This document shows positions 1 to 7,710 of a stretch of 64,000 bases of DNA, one piece after another. Each line of letters opens with the position of its first letter. The stretch's first letter is position 1. Below the pieces are notes generated by a model. That model was not told the origin of the DNA. It searched no databases and worked only from the letters and a program-made list of their open reading frames with translations. The stretch comes from a virus, in IMG/VR virus record IMGVR_UViG_3300009514_000017, positions 1 to 64,000 of that record. One strand, given 5' to 3'. The position numbers were made by a program, and so were the translations under genes.

Positions 1-1067
1 TAAAGGATGACGAGAAGCTTCTACAACTTCTCATAGACCTGACCCCACAATCTTTCGAGACAAGGACAGTTACTGTTTCCAGAAAGATCAAGAGGACAAA
101 GAAGTCCCGAGATGTAATAGACAGAACAGCCATAAAGTCTGGAAAGAAGGTCCTCGCAGATTCTCCGTTTTCTTCAGACTCCATAGATGAGGAAACGACG
201 TTTAAGTACCAGACCGATGCACCTGCTGTTATCGGTAGGATCGAAGGGGTACTAGACAACGTACTGGTTCCAAACGGATCTGGAAAGAAGGGTATAGGAT
301 CTAAAGGTGCCCACGGAACGATAGTTGGAATCCAGATCCCGCCAGGAACCGATGTTGTTGGTCTGGTTACCAATGTCTACGAACGTGTCATCCTGTATGA
401 GAGGGTATCTAGAAAGATAGACGATATCAGTAAGCCGTTGGAGGAATTGATTAGGCCAAGTTGGGTTTCAGCGAATTACACGAACGGGTTGATCGGGAAA
501 AATATCTACAAACCGTTTTTTGGATGTGGTGCTGTGACAGATGATGTTACGGTTTCACCAGATACGTTTACAGTGACGGACCAGATCCCAGACGTATCTC
601 CTTGGTCAACAAGAGAGGTCGTCGATGCTGTCATCGGTTCGTCTTGGTCGTCTGGAAACAAGACAGTTGAGATGTCCATAAACGACATCTTTGATCGCTA
701 TGTGAAGGTGAAGAGTGAGGGATTGGACGCCAACGAGTTCATCCGGGTCCTAACAGATAGGCCGGTAGCCACGTTCGAAGACGTGCTAGGTGGAGAGTTC
801 CAGGTGAATTCCGTTGGCGGTTCCAAGACAGTGAGTCCAGTTCCGGGAAGGAGGATAGGGTTTCACTCTCTCTCGGTAGACAGTGAGTTGTCAAAAGCTG
901 GCAACCTAGCTGGACTTACTGACGATCCGCTCACAGGCAGTCAGGGTTTTGGCCTGAGTGGAAAACCACAAGTCACCAAGGCATCTTATGATGTAAGAAG
1001 GCAGAAGCTGGAAAAAGTTGAAGCCTACAGAGCAGCTCTGTCATCGGGCCCGGGGTTTGTTGGGTAG
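1..1067 (+). CDS. Unknown protein, 3' part (5' end outside window)
   Basis: The reading frame is open from the left edge (first full codon at base 3) to a TAG at 1067, so only the last 354 residues are visible. I do not recognise the family. The visible part has a Lys/Arg-rich stretch (about residues 20-50), a Gly/Lys-rich loop (GSGKKGIGSKG, about 93-103), a hydrophobic beta-like core and a motif NIYKPFFGCGAV near residue 165. The C-terminus is Ser/Gly-rich. The TTG at 438 is only an internal codon. It precedes the F-x-D-E-L small genes and the sigma factor on the same strand. A virion protein is possible from context, but the sequence alone does not show it. Confidence 0.75.
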   Translation, partial: KDDEKLLQLLIDLTPQSFETRTVTVSRKIKRTKKSRDVIDRTAIKSGKKVLADSPFSSDSIDEETTFKYQTDAPAVIGRIEGVLDNVLVPNGSGKKGIGSKGAHGTIVGIQIPPGTDVVGLVTNVYERVILYERVSRKIDDISKPLEELIRPSWVSANYTNGLIGKNIYKPFFGCGAVTDDVTVSPDTFTVTDQIPDVSPWSTREVVDAVIGSSWSSGNKTVEMSINDIFDRYVKVKSEGLDANEFIRVLTDRPVATFEDVLGGEFQVNSVGGSKTVSPVPGRRIGFHSLSVDSELSKAGNLAGLTDDPLTGSQGFGLSGKPQVTKASYDVRRQKLEKVEAYRAALSSGPGFVG

Positions 1068-1132
1068 TCAATGAGGTTGGCCAGGCCGTATAGTTGGGGC
1101 TGTGTACGCACTTTGCTCCTGAGAGAGACGCG

Positions 1133-1372
1133 ATGATAAATCTAGATTCCTTCGTAGACGAGCTCACCAAGATCTCTGGAGTCCCTGGTAAGGGGATGTT
1201 GGGCAGAGCCATCAAGAGCAGGCTCTTGATTGGTGGAGGTCTGGTTGGCACCGGAGCAGTTGGAGTCAAGGCTGGTGAGAGTGCGCTTGACGATTACAAG
1301 CGTGGCCGAGTCATGCGTAAGCAGCAAGAGATGCAGGAGCGAATGCAGCGGCAGATGGAGAGTTTCCGGTGA
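1133..1372 (+). CDS. Small F-x-D-E-L protein 1 (79 aa)
   Basis: Unrecognised small protein. It starts with MINLDSFVDELTKISG, an amphipathic helix shared with four other proteins in this window. After that come a Gly-rich hydrophobic segment (about residues 30-46, LLIGGGLVGTGAVGV) that could touch membrane, and a charged, Met/Gln/Arg-rich C-terminal helix. The ATG at 1133 is preferred over the TTG at 1094 because the shared motif then lies at the extreme N-terminus and a GAGAGAG stretch precedes it. Its TGA overlaps the GTG of the next gene (GTGA), which suggests translational coupling. Function unknown; I infer a small virion or virion-associated protein. Confidence 0.75.
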   Translation: MINLDSFVDELTKISGVPGKGMLGRAIKSRLLIGGGLVGTGAVGVKAGESALDDYKRGRVMRKQQEMQERMQRQMESFR

Positions 1373-1737
1373 CGCGCTTCGAAGCTTTCGCGGACGAGTT
1401 GAGTAAGATCTCAACCATCAGTCTGTCTGGCATCTCTCCAAACAGTGTGCCCATGCGTCCTCCAGCCATGTCTACGCCGATGTCCAGCCCAACGATGTCG
1501 ATGGCTGCTCCAAAGCCTACGATGTCAATGGCTACCCCTCGTCCTGCCTCTCCTTCCAGTAGAGGTGGCGGCATGGCATCGATGGGGAAGATGGCAACTG
1601 TAACCAGTGCTGGAGCACAACTTCTAGGTTCTCAGAAGGTAGGCCGTTTCCGGAACGTCGCGACTAGCAGGATCGTTGGAAAGCGTGGTTCTACGGTTGA
1701 CGATTTGGTTCCAAAAGTCATGGGAGCAGGTTCATGA
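1369..1737 (+). CDS. Small F-x-D-E-L protein 2, Met/Pro/Ser-rich (122 aa)
   Basis: Starts at GTG 1369 overlapping the previous stop. The N-terminus MTRFEAFADELSKIS matches the shared tag. It is followed by a low-complexity region of repeated short Met-Ser-Pro units (MSTPMSSPTMSM, about residues 27-70), then a more ordered, positively charged C-terminal third (GSQKVGRFRNVATSRIVGKR). The architecture is tag, disordered linker, basic tail. No family recognised. The linker composition and tag fit a small internal virion protein, which is inference. Confidence 0.75.
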   Translation: MTRFEAFADELSKISTISLSGISPNSVPMRPPAMSTPMSSPTMSMAAPKPTMSMATPRPASPSSRGGGMASMGKMATVTSAGAQLLGSQKVGRFRNVATSRIVGKRGSTVDDLVPKVMGAGS

Positions 1738-2213
1738 GCAGAGTACATGAGATGATCAAGAAGGCGGCTGAAAGAGGAAAGCAGAAGACTGCTGGTATGG
1801 CCAACAGCGGTGAAGAAGTAGAACAGATGATATGGAAGCGTCGCACACGAGCGCAGACTCGAGGCGAAGCCCAGGGGTTGTTCAGCACGTCTGGTGACAC
1901 GATTGAGCAGGACAGAGCAGATCTGAAGAAGCTGTTTGTCCAGACTGATGGTGCAGAGCTTGGCGCCGGTCTGATGGACCTTCCTGCCGACCTGAAGAAG
2001 GTGTCCCACGTAGCCTCTTTCCTGGACATGGTGGAGAAGAAGGCAGGGCTCACAGAAGCTCAGAGACGCTATCCGGAGTTGCAGAAAGTATCGGAGTATA
2101 CGAGTGGCGGAGCTGAGAGGACTACCAAGACTCAGCCGCCAAAGAAGCGGGATCCAAAGGCAGCATTTGGACCCGGACCCGCCACTGCTCCAATGACAGG
2201 TGGCAGGATCTAG
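1734..2213 (+). CDS. Charged helical protein with an internal tag-like motif (159 aa)
   Basis: ATG 1734 overlaps the preceding stop (ATGA). The protein is Lys/Glu/Arg-rich and predicted mostly helical. Residues 94-105 (ASFLDMVEKKAG) resemble the F-x-D-E-L-x-K-I helix found at the N-termini of neighbouring proteins, but here it is internal. The C-terminus is Pro/Gly-rich and basic (PPKKRDPKAAFGPGP). No enzymatic motif is visible. It lies directly upstream of the sigma factor in the same operon. Function unknown. Confidence 0.75.
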   Translation: MSRVHEMIKKAAERGKQKTAGMANSGEEVEQMIWKRRTRAQTRGEAQGLFSTSGDTIEQDRADLKKLFVQTDGAELGAGLMDLPADLKKVSHVASFLDMVEKKAGLTEAQRRYPELQKVSEYTSGGAERTTKTQPPKKRDPKAAFGPGPATAPMTGGRI

Positions 2214-2221
2214 AGGTTGGC

Positions 2222-3094
2222 TTGGATAGCAAGGAGCAAGCCTTCGATGAGATCATGGAGAAGCTGGCTGTTCTGAAGCCCGCTAATAGGCTGCCGTATA
2301 CTCCAGCTCTGCCTGTAATACCTAATGCACACAAACCTCTCGCCTCGATTCAAAAGCGAGAGGTAGCGATGTGGCAGGAAGCCAAGAAGTCGAACTGGGA
2401 TCCCCAATTCACCAAACCGCTGTTGCGCTCTATGGAACCTCTCATTCAGAAGAGGTCCAGCCTGTACAAGAACCGTGGCGTCGAAATCCCACATAAAGCC
2501 GTGGACTTCGAGCATAGACGCCTGGCTCTGGAAGCTATCAAGACCTACGACCCCAACAGAGGAACCAAGCTTGGAACCTGGGTGACTGGAAGATTGAAGA
2601 ACGCTTCCAAGTTCATCGGTCAGAACCAGAACACAGCAAGAATCGTCGACGCCATCTCCGCTAAGATTGGAGACTACCAGCGTTTCAAGTCTGAATTGTC
2701 AGATCAACTAGGTCGTGAACCAACAGCTCAAGAAATCCATGACAACTTGATGAAGATCGACCACGACTTCGAGAGGTTGAGGGGAACCTCTCTTCGTGAA
2801 ATTCATCGTCTGGATAAGGAGCAGCGCAAAGATCTGTTCAGCACTGGGTCTGAAATAAACATGTCGGGTGCAGCGAGAACTCTAGATTACAACAAGGAGT
2901 TGATGCACACGATCATGGATGAATTGACTCCAGAGGAAAAAAAGGTTCATGTCCTGACGATGGGACTGGAAGGAAATCCAAGATTGCCTCCAGGACAGAT
3001 AGCCCGCAGACTCCATATGGACAACTCTAAGGTGTCCAAGATTCGCACCTCCATCCTCAAGAAGATGGAGCCATACAGGGTGGATCTACTCTGA
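2222..3094 (+). CDS. Sigma-70-family RNA polymerase sigma factor (290 aa)
   Basis: Directs RNA polymerase to promoters. Region 2 is visible at about residues 62-130: a helix with AVDFEHRRLALEAIKTYDP and then NRGTKLGTWVTGRLKN, the usual YDP-x-RG...W signature. A region-3-like helix with LGREPTAQEI is at 163-172. Region 4 is at about 228-285 (LTPEEKKVHVLTMGLEG, then helix-turn-helix GQIARRLHMDNSKVSKIRTSIL). There is no region 1.1, so it is a group 3/4-like short sigma. TTG 2222 follows an AGAGGTTGG ribosome site. The N-terminus MDSKEQAFDEIMEKLAVL is a weak form of the tag in neighbouring small proteins. Its natural partner is probably the phage polymerase whose beta subunit starts at 59757 (inference). 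Confidence 0.85.
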   Translation: MDSKEQAFDEIMEKLAVLKPANRLPYTPALPVIPNAHKPLASIQKREVAMWQEAKKSNWDPQFTKPLLRSMEPLIQKRSSLYKNRGVEIPHKAVDFEHRRLALEAIKTYDPNRGTKLGTWVTGRLKNASKFIGQNQNTARIVDAISAKIGDYQRFKSELSDQLGREPTAQEIHDNLMKIDHDFERLRGTSLREIHRLDKEQRKDLFSTGSEINMSGAARTLDYNKELMHTIMDELTPEEKKVHVLTMGLEGNPRLPPGQIARRLHMDNSKVSKIRTSILKKMEPYRVDLL

Positions 3095-3300
3095 TGTCCA
3101 GGACCTCTAGACTGGAAGCGCTGAAGCGAGATGTTAAAGCATACGTTGCTAAAGAGAAAGAGCGGATAGACAAGGACGTTGCGTTCCTTGAAGCGATATT
3201 GAGCAGCAGGACCGGCGGGCGAGGAGTTCAAGCCGTGTCTGAAACCCAAACATCCAATGGAGCGCAGCAAGATCTGGCCTCGTTTTTGAAAGATACGTGA
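3094..3300 (+). CDS. Small helical protein (68 aa)
   Basis: ATG 3094 shares its A with the sigma factor stop (TGATG). The first 35 residues form a strongly charged, coiled-coil-prone helix (LEALKRDVKAYVAKEKERIDK). The rest is Ser/Gly/Gln-rich and probably flexible, with a short amphipathic end (LASFLKDT). No family recognised. Tight coupling to the sigma gene hints at a linked role, but nothing in the sequence proves it. Confidence 0.65.
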   Translation: MSRTSRLEALKRDVKAYVAKEKERIDKDVAFLEAILSSRTGGRGVQAVSETQTSNGAQQDLASFLKDT

Positions 3301-3303
3301 AGT

Positions 3304-3366
3304 GGGGATGTAGCTTAGAGGTTTAGACCTATGGCAATAACATTAGAGGTTGAAAACTCATCCCCA
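3304..3366 (+). other. tRNA-like remnant (weak)
   Basis: A perfect 7-bp complement, GGGGATG (3304-3310) and CATCCCC (3359-3365), encloses a D-arm-like block (TAGCTTAGAGGTTTAGAC) and a T-arm-like block (AGAGGTTGAAAACT). The total is only 63 nt, no 7-nt anticodon loop with T33 can be drawn, and the T-loop is degenerate. It would be at best a decayed or very reduced tRNA. It lies between two coding genes if the next gene starts at 3400. Confidence 0.15.
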
Positions 3367-3399
3367 AACAGAAACTTGGCTCTGGCGAGGTATCTCAAA

Positions 3400-3834
3400 A
3401 TGACTGATAAGCAAGCCACGGCTGAGGTGCTGTTGAAACTGGACGAGGTCAAGAGTGACGTCAAAGAAGTGAGAACTGAGGTTCGTCAGGTGAAAACGGA
3501 CGTCAGCTCGGTTCGAGAAGACATAGTTCAGCTGAAGACCAGATTCGAGCACCATGTTGGTGTAGAGGAGAGAGCAGACGACCACTTCTGGTCCAGGGAC
3601 TGGAAGACCTTGATTGGCGCTATCGAGAAGATCAACGATAGGCTGACAGAGGTCGAGAAGTTGAACACTATCCTGGTGGAGAGGAAGACTATCCTTGCAG
3701 ATCACGAGTCTCGGATACGGATAGTTGAGACATCTGGAATCAAAATGTCTGTCAAGCTTGCCATGATAGTTGGGGGATCTGTCTTGTTGGCTAGTGCAAT
3801 AGTTGGTCTCCTATTCAAATACCTAGAGCCATAG
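3400..3834 (+). CDS. Coiled-coil protein with C-terminal membrane segment (144 aa; XhlA-like layout)
   Basis: A long heptad-like coiled coil (VLLKLDEVKSDVKEVRTEV and following, about residues 8-50) and a second helix (about 70-110) precede a single hydrophobic segment, LAMIVGGSVLLASAIVGLLF, at about residues 119-140, with only a few residues after it. This layout is like XhlA/haemolysin-type or holin-associated phage proteins, where the coiled coil lies in the cytoplasm and the tail end in the inner membrane. I chose ATG 3400, which has GAGG about 9 nt upstream; ATG 3331 in the same frame would overlap the tRNA-like element. A lysis role is possible but unproven; no endolysin is visible nearby. 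Confidence 0.7.
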   Translation: MTDKQATAEVLLKLDEVKSDVKEVRTEVRQVKTDVSSVREDIVQLKTRFEHHVGVEERADDHFWSRDWKTLIGAIEKINDRLTEVEKLNTILVERKTILADHESRIRIVETSGIKMSVKLAMIVGGSVLLASAIVGLLFKYLEP

Positions 3835-4767
3835 ATGCCTATCGTCGACCTGCCAATACTCGTCGCAAACGTGGATACTCTGCTGGGTGCCGGTCACACA
3901 GACATCGAGATTCACGCTTCGACGGATGAGGGAAATAGCTACGAAGAGATCACCGCTTCTACTGCAACTGCTGCCATCCTGACCTCGGACGACGCAAGTA
4001 CGACTTTCCAGATTGCAGGATACACCTTGGTCTTGAAGGTCGATGGTGGCACAGAAGAGTCTGTGGTCTTCAGCTCTACTCCGCCCAATTGGACTCCAGC
4101 TCAGGTCAGGGATGAGATCAACGCTGTAGTCGCAGGGCTTGCCGCCGTCAGTGGAAGCGCAGTCGTGCTGACCTCTGGAACGACTGGTAGAGCTAGCTCC
4201 ATTGAGATCGTGTCCGGTGGAACTCCTCTAGGCTGGGATGCCGAAACCTTGGTCTACGGCAAGGACGCCAGGGTTACTTTGGTTAGTGCAACCTACAGCT
4301 ATACCTATCAGGACGCCTCTGGTTCAACTGAGTATCGCTACAAGTGGCGAACGTCTGCGGACGGGGCGAACCCTATCTCGAGCTTCTCCCTGCCAATCTA
4401 TGGTTCGGAGCCGCCTCTGATAGCCGGCGCGAATCTATCCGTGGCACAGGCTACCTTCGTTGACGTTCAGGGGAAGCCTATCAGGACGAAGATCATAGTT
4501 GGGGTCGTCAATACCCCGCAGAGTTTGAGTGGGTATATCGTTGGAATTCAAACTCCTCTGGTCTTCGAAACCGATGATAGTGGATTTGTTCAGTTCACCC
4601 TTGTTCGAGGGGCCAAGGTCAGGGTAGCTTTTGAGGGCACTCCATTCGTCAAGGAGATCACCATTCCGAATGCTGCTACCTTCAATCTCTTGACTGAGCT
4701 TGGCAACGCTCCAGACGCTTTCACGGTCCAGCAGGCCCCGACAGCTCTTGGACGCCGAGTTCTCTAG
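3835..4767 (+). CDS. Tail/baseplate-associated modular protein (310 aa)
   Basis: Starts immediately after the previous stop (TAGATG). Residues about 58-134 form a module (AGYTLVLKVDGGTEESVVFS ... VLTSGTTGRASSIEIV) that recurs in four other tail proteins here and looks like the flagellar-hook IN-type repeat. Residues about 199-290 form a second beta-sandwich-like domain (FETDDSGFVQFTLVRGAKV ... ITIPNAATFNL) that is paralogous to residues 115-208 of the protein at 14193-15140. There is no catalytic motif. The gene heads the run of tail genes, so an adaptor or fibre-attachment role is plausible. Confidence 0.75.
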   Translation: MPIVDLPILVANVDTLLGAGHTDIEIHASTDEGNSYEEITASTATAAILTSDDASTTFQIAGYTLVLKVDGGTEESVVFSSTPPNWTPAQVRDEINAVVAGLAAVSGSAVVLTSGTTGRASSIEIVSGGTPLGWDAETLVYGKDARVTLVSATYSYTYQDASGSTEYRYKWRTSADGANPISSFSLPIYGSEPPLIAGANLSVAQATFVDVQGKPIRTKIIVGVVNTPQSLSGYIVGIQTPLVFETDDSGFVQFTLVRGAKVRVAFEGTPFVKEITIPNAATFNLLTELGNAPDAFTVQQAPTALGRRVL

Positions 4768-4776
4768 TGAGTAATC

Positions 4777-5283
4777 TTGGGAACTACAAGATCTTGTGGT
4801 GATTGTGTAGCGTGCTGCGTCTACCCAAGCGTGGACGAAGGTGACGTCAAGCACGAGGCACTGTCACCGTGCCAGAATCTCGTCAATTACAAAAAGCTTG
4901 TTCCTAAGGTAGTAGAGGAGCAGGGACGTTTCCATGGTATGCCCATACTCTCTACGAGAAACTACCGCATTGCCGGAGGGACAAGCTGCCTCATCTACGA
5001 GAACCGACCGTCCTGTTGCAGCGCATACCGATGTGCGTGGATAAACGGCGAGGGAGATGAGGAAGACCGACCGGACAAGTGCGGTGTCGTGGTGGACGAG
5101 ATCAGCCGCACCGGCCCCATCAGGAACGCCTTGATTGCCAAGCCTCTGTGGTTCGGAGCGGAGGATGAGGAAGCGGGGGGTCGTGCGATGGAGCGAATCT
5201 CACGCTCATCCGGCGTACCCTTGCTGGTGTTGCAGTTCACTGAGTTTCGTCTGTTGCGCATCGTCGGCAGAGGAGTCGCGTAG
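4777..5283 (+). CDS. YkgJ-like cysteine-cluster protein (168 aa)
   Basis: The N-terminal CGDCVACC (C-x2-C-x2-CC) and the later CLIYENRPSCCSAYRCAWI reproduce the signature of the YkgJ/UPF0153 zinc- or iron-chelating family (C..C..CC ... C..Y..RP..C..Y.C.W). The biochemical role of this family is poorly defined; metal binding is expected from the clustered cysteines. TTG 4777 is the first usable start after an in-frame stop at 4768-4770. Its TAG overlaps the GTG of the following fibre gene (TAGTG). Its place among tail genes is unusual and may point to a modification or metal-loading role in tail assembly, which is inference. Confidence 0.75.
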   Translation: MGTTRSCGDCVACCVYPSVDEGDVKHEALSPCQNLVNYKKLVPKVVEEQGRFHGMPILSTRNYRIAGGTSCLIYENRPSCCSAYRCAWINGEGDEEDRPDKCGVVVDEISRTGPIRNALIAKPLWFGAEDEEAGGRAMERISRSSGVPLLVLQFTEFRLLRIVGRGVA

Positions 5284-7493
5284 TGGCTACCGTCGTCGTT
5301 GCCTTCCCGTCTACGGGTGGTCGGATCGATCCCAACAACGCCGGTGAAGCCGGCGTTACGACCGGCTGGGCACTCCTCGGTGGTGGGAAGTCGCTGACGG
5401 CTGAGACCGACTTCAAGTACCAAGGCTCCTACTCGATCTCCGTCAAGGTTTCCAAGTCGCAGGGTGGGCTCAGTTTTTCGCCCACCGCAGGGATCAACTT
5501 TTCCGCTACACCGCGCACCGCGCTGCTGAAGATGTACGTCGCCACCCCTGGTCTCTTGGGATCTCTCAACTCCGGCTCCGGTCTCAATGCAGAGATGGGT
5601 AGTGGTGGTGTTCGCTCTGCTTGGTACGTCTACTACTTGGAAGGAGTCGCGACCTATCCGCGCACGCGAGCGTTCATCATCCGCGCTGTAGACCCGAACT
5701 TGGCTGCCTTCCGAGACGAGATAACCGGCAGTCCGACCCTCACGTCGGTCAACTACTTCGGCTTCGAGATGGACGACTTCGCATCAGCAAGCGCCAAGGG
5801 TCAGAACATGGCGGTTGACTCGATTGACTATGTAGAGAATGGGGCTGCATCGTTGCTGTTGACTCGTGGAGACAGCACCGATGCCGACGGCACATTCCAG
5901 CACTTTGTAGACTGGGACTTCAACACGGCGGCGAACAGTTATGGAGTGGTGATCGGTGAAAGAGGAGTTATTTTTGTCACTGGCAAGCTTGGTATTGGTG
6001 AATCTGCGACGGCAACTGAGTTCACCGACAGCCTATTCAATATAGTTTTTGCTGATGGTAAGTTCGACTCAGACTTCTCCGGAATCATTTGGGATGTATC
6101 AAACGCCAGCACTGTAATTGTAATCTCAGACGGCAGCTTTCTAGGTCGTGGCTCAGCTACGATAGTTCGGTATTTTGATACGGCATTGGATGTTGCTACC
6201 GCTACTGAGATCATAACTATCACTGGTCACGGGTTTTCAACCGCAGACTATGTGACCTACTCGAAGCAGGGCGGTTCACACGCTGTTGGACTGACAGACA
6301 CATCCAGTTACTTCGTCAACAGAATTAGCGCAGACACAATCTATCTATACGACACTAGGGCTAATGCTCTTGTTGGTGGAGCCACCGGGCGACTCGACCT
6401 AACAGTAGCTTCAGCCCCAGGAGAGTCTCACAGTCTTACCCGCAGTCCAGATACTAGACCAAATTTCGACTGGGTTGGAACAACAGCAGATGCGGTCACT
6501 GAAGATGGTATCATCTATAACAATGTCAAAGAGTTGACGCTGTCCTCCGCTGTAACTATGACGAGGAACAAATTTATCCAAGCGTCCAAGATATTTGCGA
6601 ATGTTGGAACTCCATCACTTGCAAACTGCACATTCTCCGATTCAATTTTGGACGAGGGCAGTAACCTTATTCTTGTAGCAGACTTGGCTGTCCTATCTGG
6701 GTGTACTTTCGTAGCGTCTGACGATGGCCACGCTGTAAAACTCGCCTCAGCGGCAGGAACCCCATTCACTTGGAATCACGAACATTCTGGCTATTGGGCT
6801 CCAGCAGACAATGGTTGGAACTTTTCAACGGCACAGGCGTTTACGTCTGAGCAGATCAACTTCGATGCTAACCATGGTTTCACGACCGGGGACGCGGTGT
6901 TCTACAACCGTGAAGGCGGAAGCGCGAGCATTGGTCTTGGTACTACCGATGACGTCAAGTATTATGTGAACGTCGTTGACTCTGACACTGTAACGGTTCA
7001 TGCCACTAAGACCGCTGCAATTGCTGGAAGCAGTGCTATAAATCTAACAACCAGTGGTTCAGAGACTCACAGTCTCTACAGTGGTAAGGCCACGTTGTGG
7101 AACAACTCTGGTGGTTCAATTACAGTGAACGTGTCAGGTGGGGTGACTTTCCCATCTATTAGAAATGGGGCCAACTCAAGTACCCTCGTCCAGTCAACCG
7201 TCACATTGAAGGTGACAGTCAAAGACGTTGGTGGAAATCCAATTGAGAACGCGCAAACTGCTATCTATCTAGCTGCCAGCCCATACACCCAGTTGATGAA
7301 TGAGGACACTCTATCTTCTGGAATTGCACAGGAGGAAGTGGACATAGCTGCATCAACAGCAGTTTCAGTACGAGTTCGAAAGGGTGATACTGGATTCACC
7401 AAGTACATTCCAGTAAATTCTCCACAGACTACCACCGCTACAGGCTTGGACATCACCATCACTCTCGAAGTCGATACCAACAACAACTCTTAG
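5283..7493 (+). CDS. Tail fibre-like structural protein with two internal repeats (736 aa)
   Basis: A long Ser/Thr/Gly/Asp-rich, beta-rich protein without enzyme motifs, typical of phage fibres. Two copies of a module of about 80 residues are visible, encoded around 6186-6435 and 6829-7080. Both contain HGF.T.D.V.Y...GGS...GL, then YFVN/YYVN, a D-T-I/V strand and a final HSL. The N-terminal 130 residues resemble a jelly-roll/lectin-like fold (GSYSISVKVSKSQGG). The C-terminus (TLKVTVKDVGGNPIENAQT) is a carboxypeptidase-regulatory-like beta-sandwich. GTG 5283 overlaps the preceding stop. Confidence 0.75.
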   Translation: MATVVVAFPSTGGRIDPNNAGEAGVTTGWALLGGGKSLTAETDFKYQGSYSISVKVSKSQGGLSFSPTAGINFSATPRTALLKMYVATPGLLGSLNSGSGLNAEMGSGGVRSAWYVYYLEGVATYPRTRAFIIRAVDPNLAAFRDEITGSPTLTSVNYFGFEMDDFASASAKGQNMAVDSIDYVENGAASLLLTRGDSTDADGTFQHFVDWDFNTAANSYGVVIGERGVIFVTGKLGIGESATATEFTDSLFNIVFADGKFDSDFSGIIWDVSNASTVIVISDGSFLGRGSATIVRYFDTALDVATATEIITITGHGFSTADYVTYSKQGGSHAVGLTDTSSYFVNRISADTIYLYDTRANALVGGATGRLDLTVASAPGESHSLTRSPDTRPNFDWVGTTADAVTEDGIIYNNVKELTLSSAVTMTRNKFIQASKIFANVGTPSLANCTFSDSILDEGSNLILVADLAVLSGCTFVASDDGHAVKLASAAGTPFTWNHEHSGYWAPADNGWNFSTAQAFTSEQINFDANHGFTTGDAVFYNREGGSASIGLGTTDDVKYYVNVVDSDTVTVHATKTAAIAGSSAINLTTSGSETHSLYSGKATLWNNSGGSITVNVSGGVTFPSIRNGANSSTLVQSTVTLKVTVKDVGGNPIENAQTAIYLAASPYTQLMNEDTLSSGIAQEEVDIAASTAVSVRVRKGDTGFTKYIPVNSPQTTTATGLDITITLEVDTNNNS

Positions 7494-7509
7494 ATAGGAC
7501 TCTTTGCAA

Positions 7510-7710
7510 ATGAGTGAGGAATCGAAGAAGCTGGTCAATCAGCCCGTGACCATCGACGTCAAGTTCATCATCGATGGCATGAACATAGTAGTTGAAACTC
7601 CGTGGGCAACTTCGGTGATGCCGACCGAGAAGGCAGTGAACATGGTCCTGGCTTACGGTTCACTGCACTGGAAGGAACCGCAAATCCCGGAATCTACTTC
7701 GGAAAACTGA
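7510..7710 (+). CDS. Small hypothetical protein (66 aa)
   Basis: ATG 7510 (MSEESKKL) with an upstream AGGA. The TTG at 7504 in the same frame is less likely. The protein has two beta-like strands (TIDVKFIIDGMNIVVETP) and a short helix, and is acidic at the end. No family recognised. It sits between two fibre-type genes and is followed by 98 non-coding bases containing a GTGGGCCCAC palindrome (7796-7805) just before the next start codon. Confidence 0.6.
   Translation: MSEESKKLVNQPVTIDVKFIIDGMNIVVETPWATSVMPTEKAVNMVLAYGSLHWKEPQIPESTSEN

Noticed and set aside
438-1067. TTG at 438 as the start of the first gene
   Set aside because: The frame is open from base 3 with coherent protein sequence upstream, so 438 is an internal Leu codon of a truncated gene.
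1071-1136. 21-codon ORF between the first gene and the first F-x-D-E-L gene
   Set aside because: It overlaps the next ATG (ATGA) as a leader might, but has no ribosome site and Arg/Leu-rich random-looking composition.
3331-3399. Upstream ATG for the coiled-coil membrane protein
   Set aside because: No convincing ribosome site, and it runs through the tRNA-like element; ATG 3400 has GAGG at good spacing.
3400-3834. Firm holin call
   Set aside because: One membrane segment after a coiled coil fits XhlA-like proteins as well as other membrane anchors, and no endolysin is nearby.
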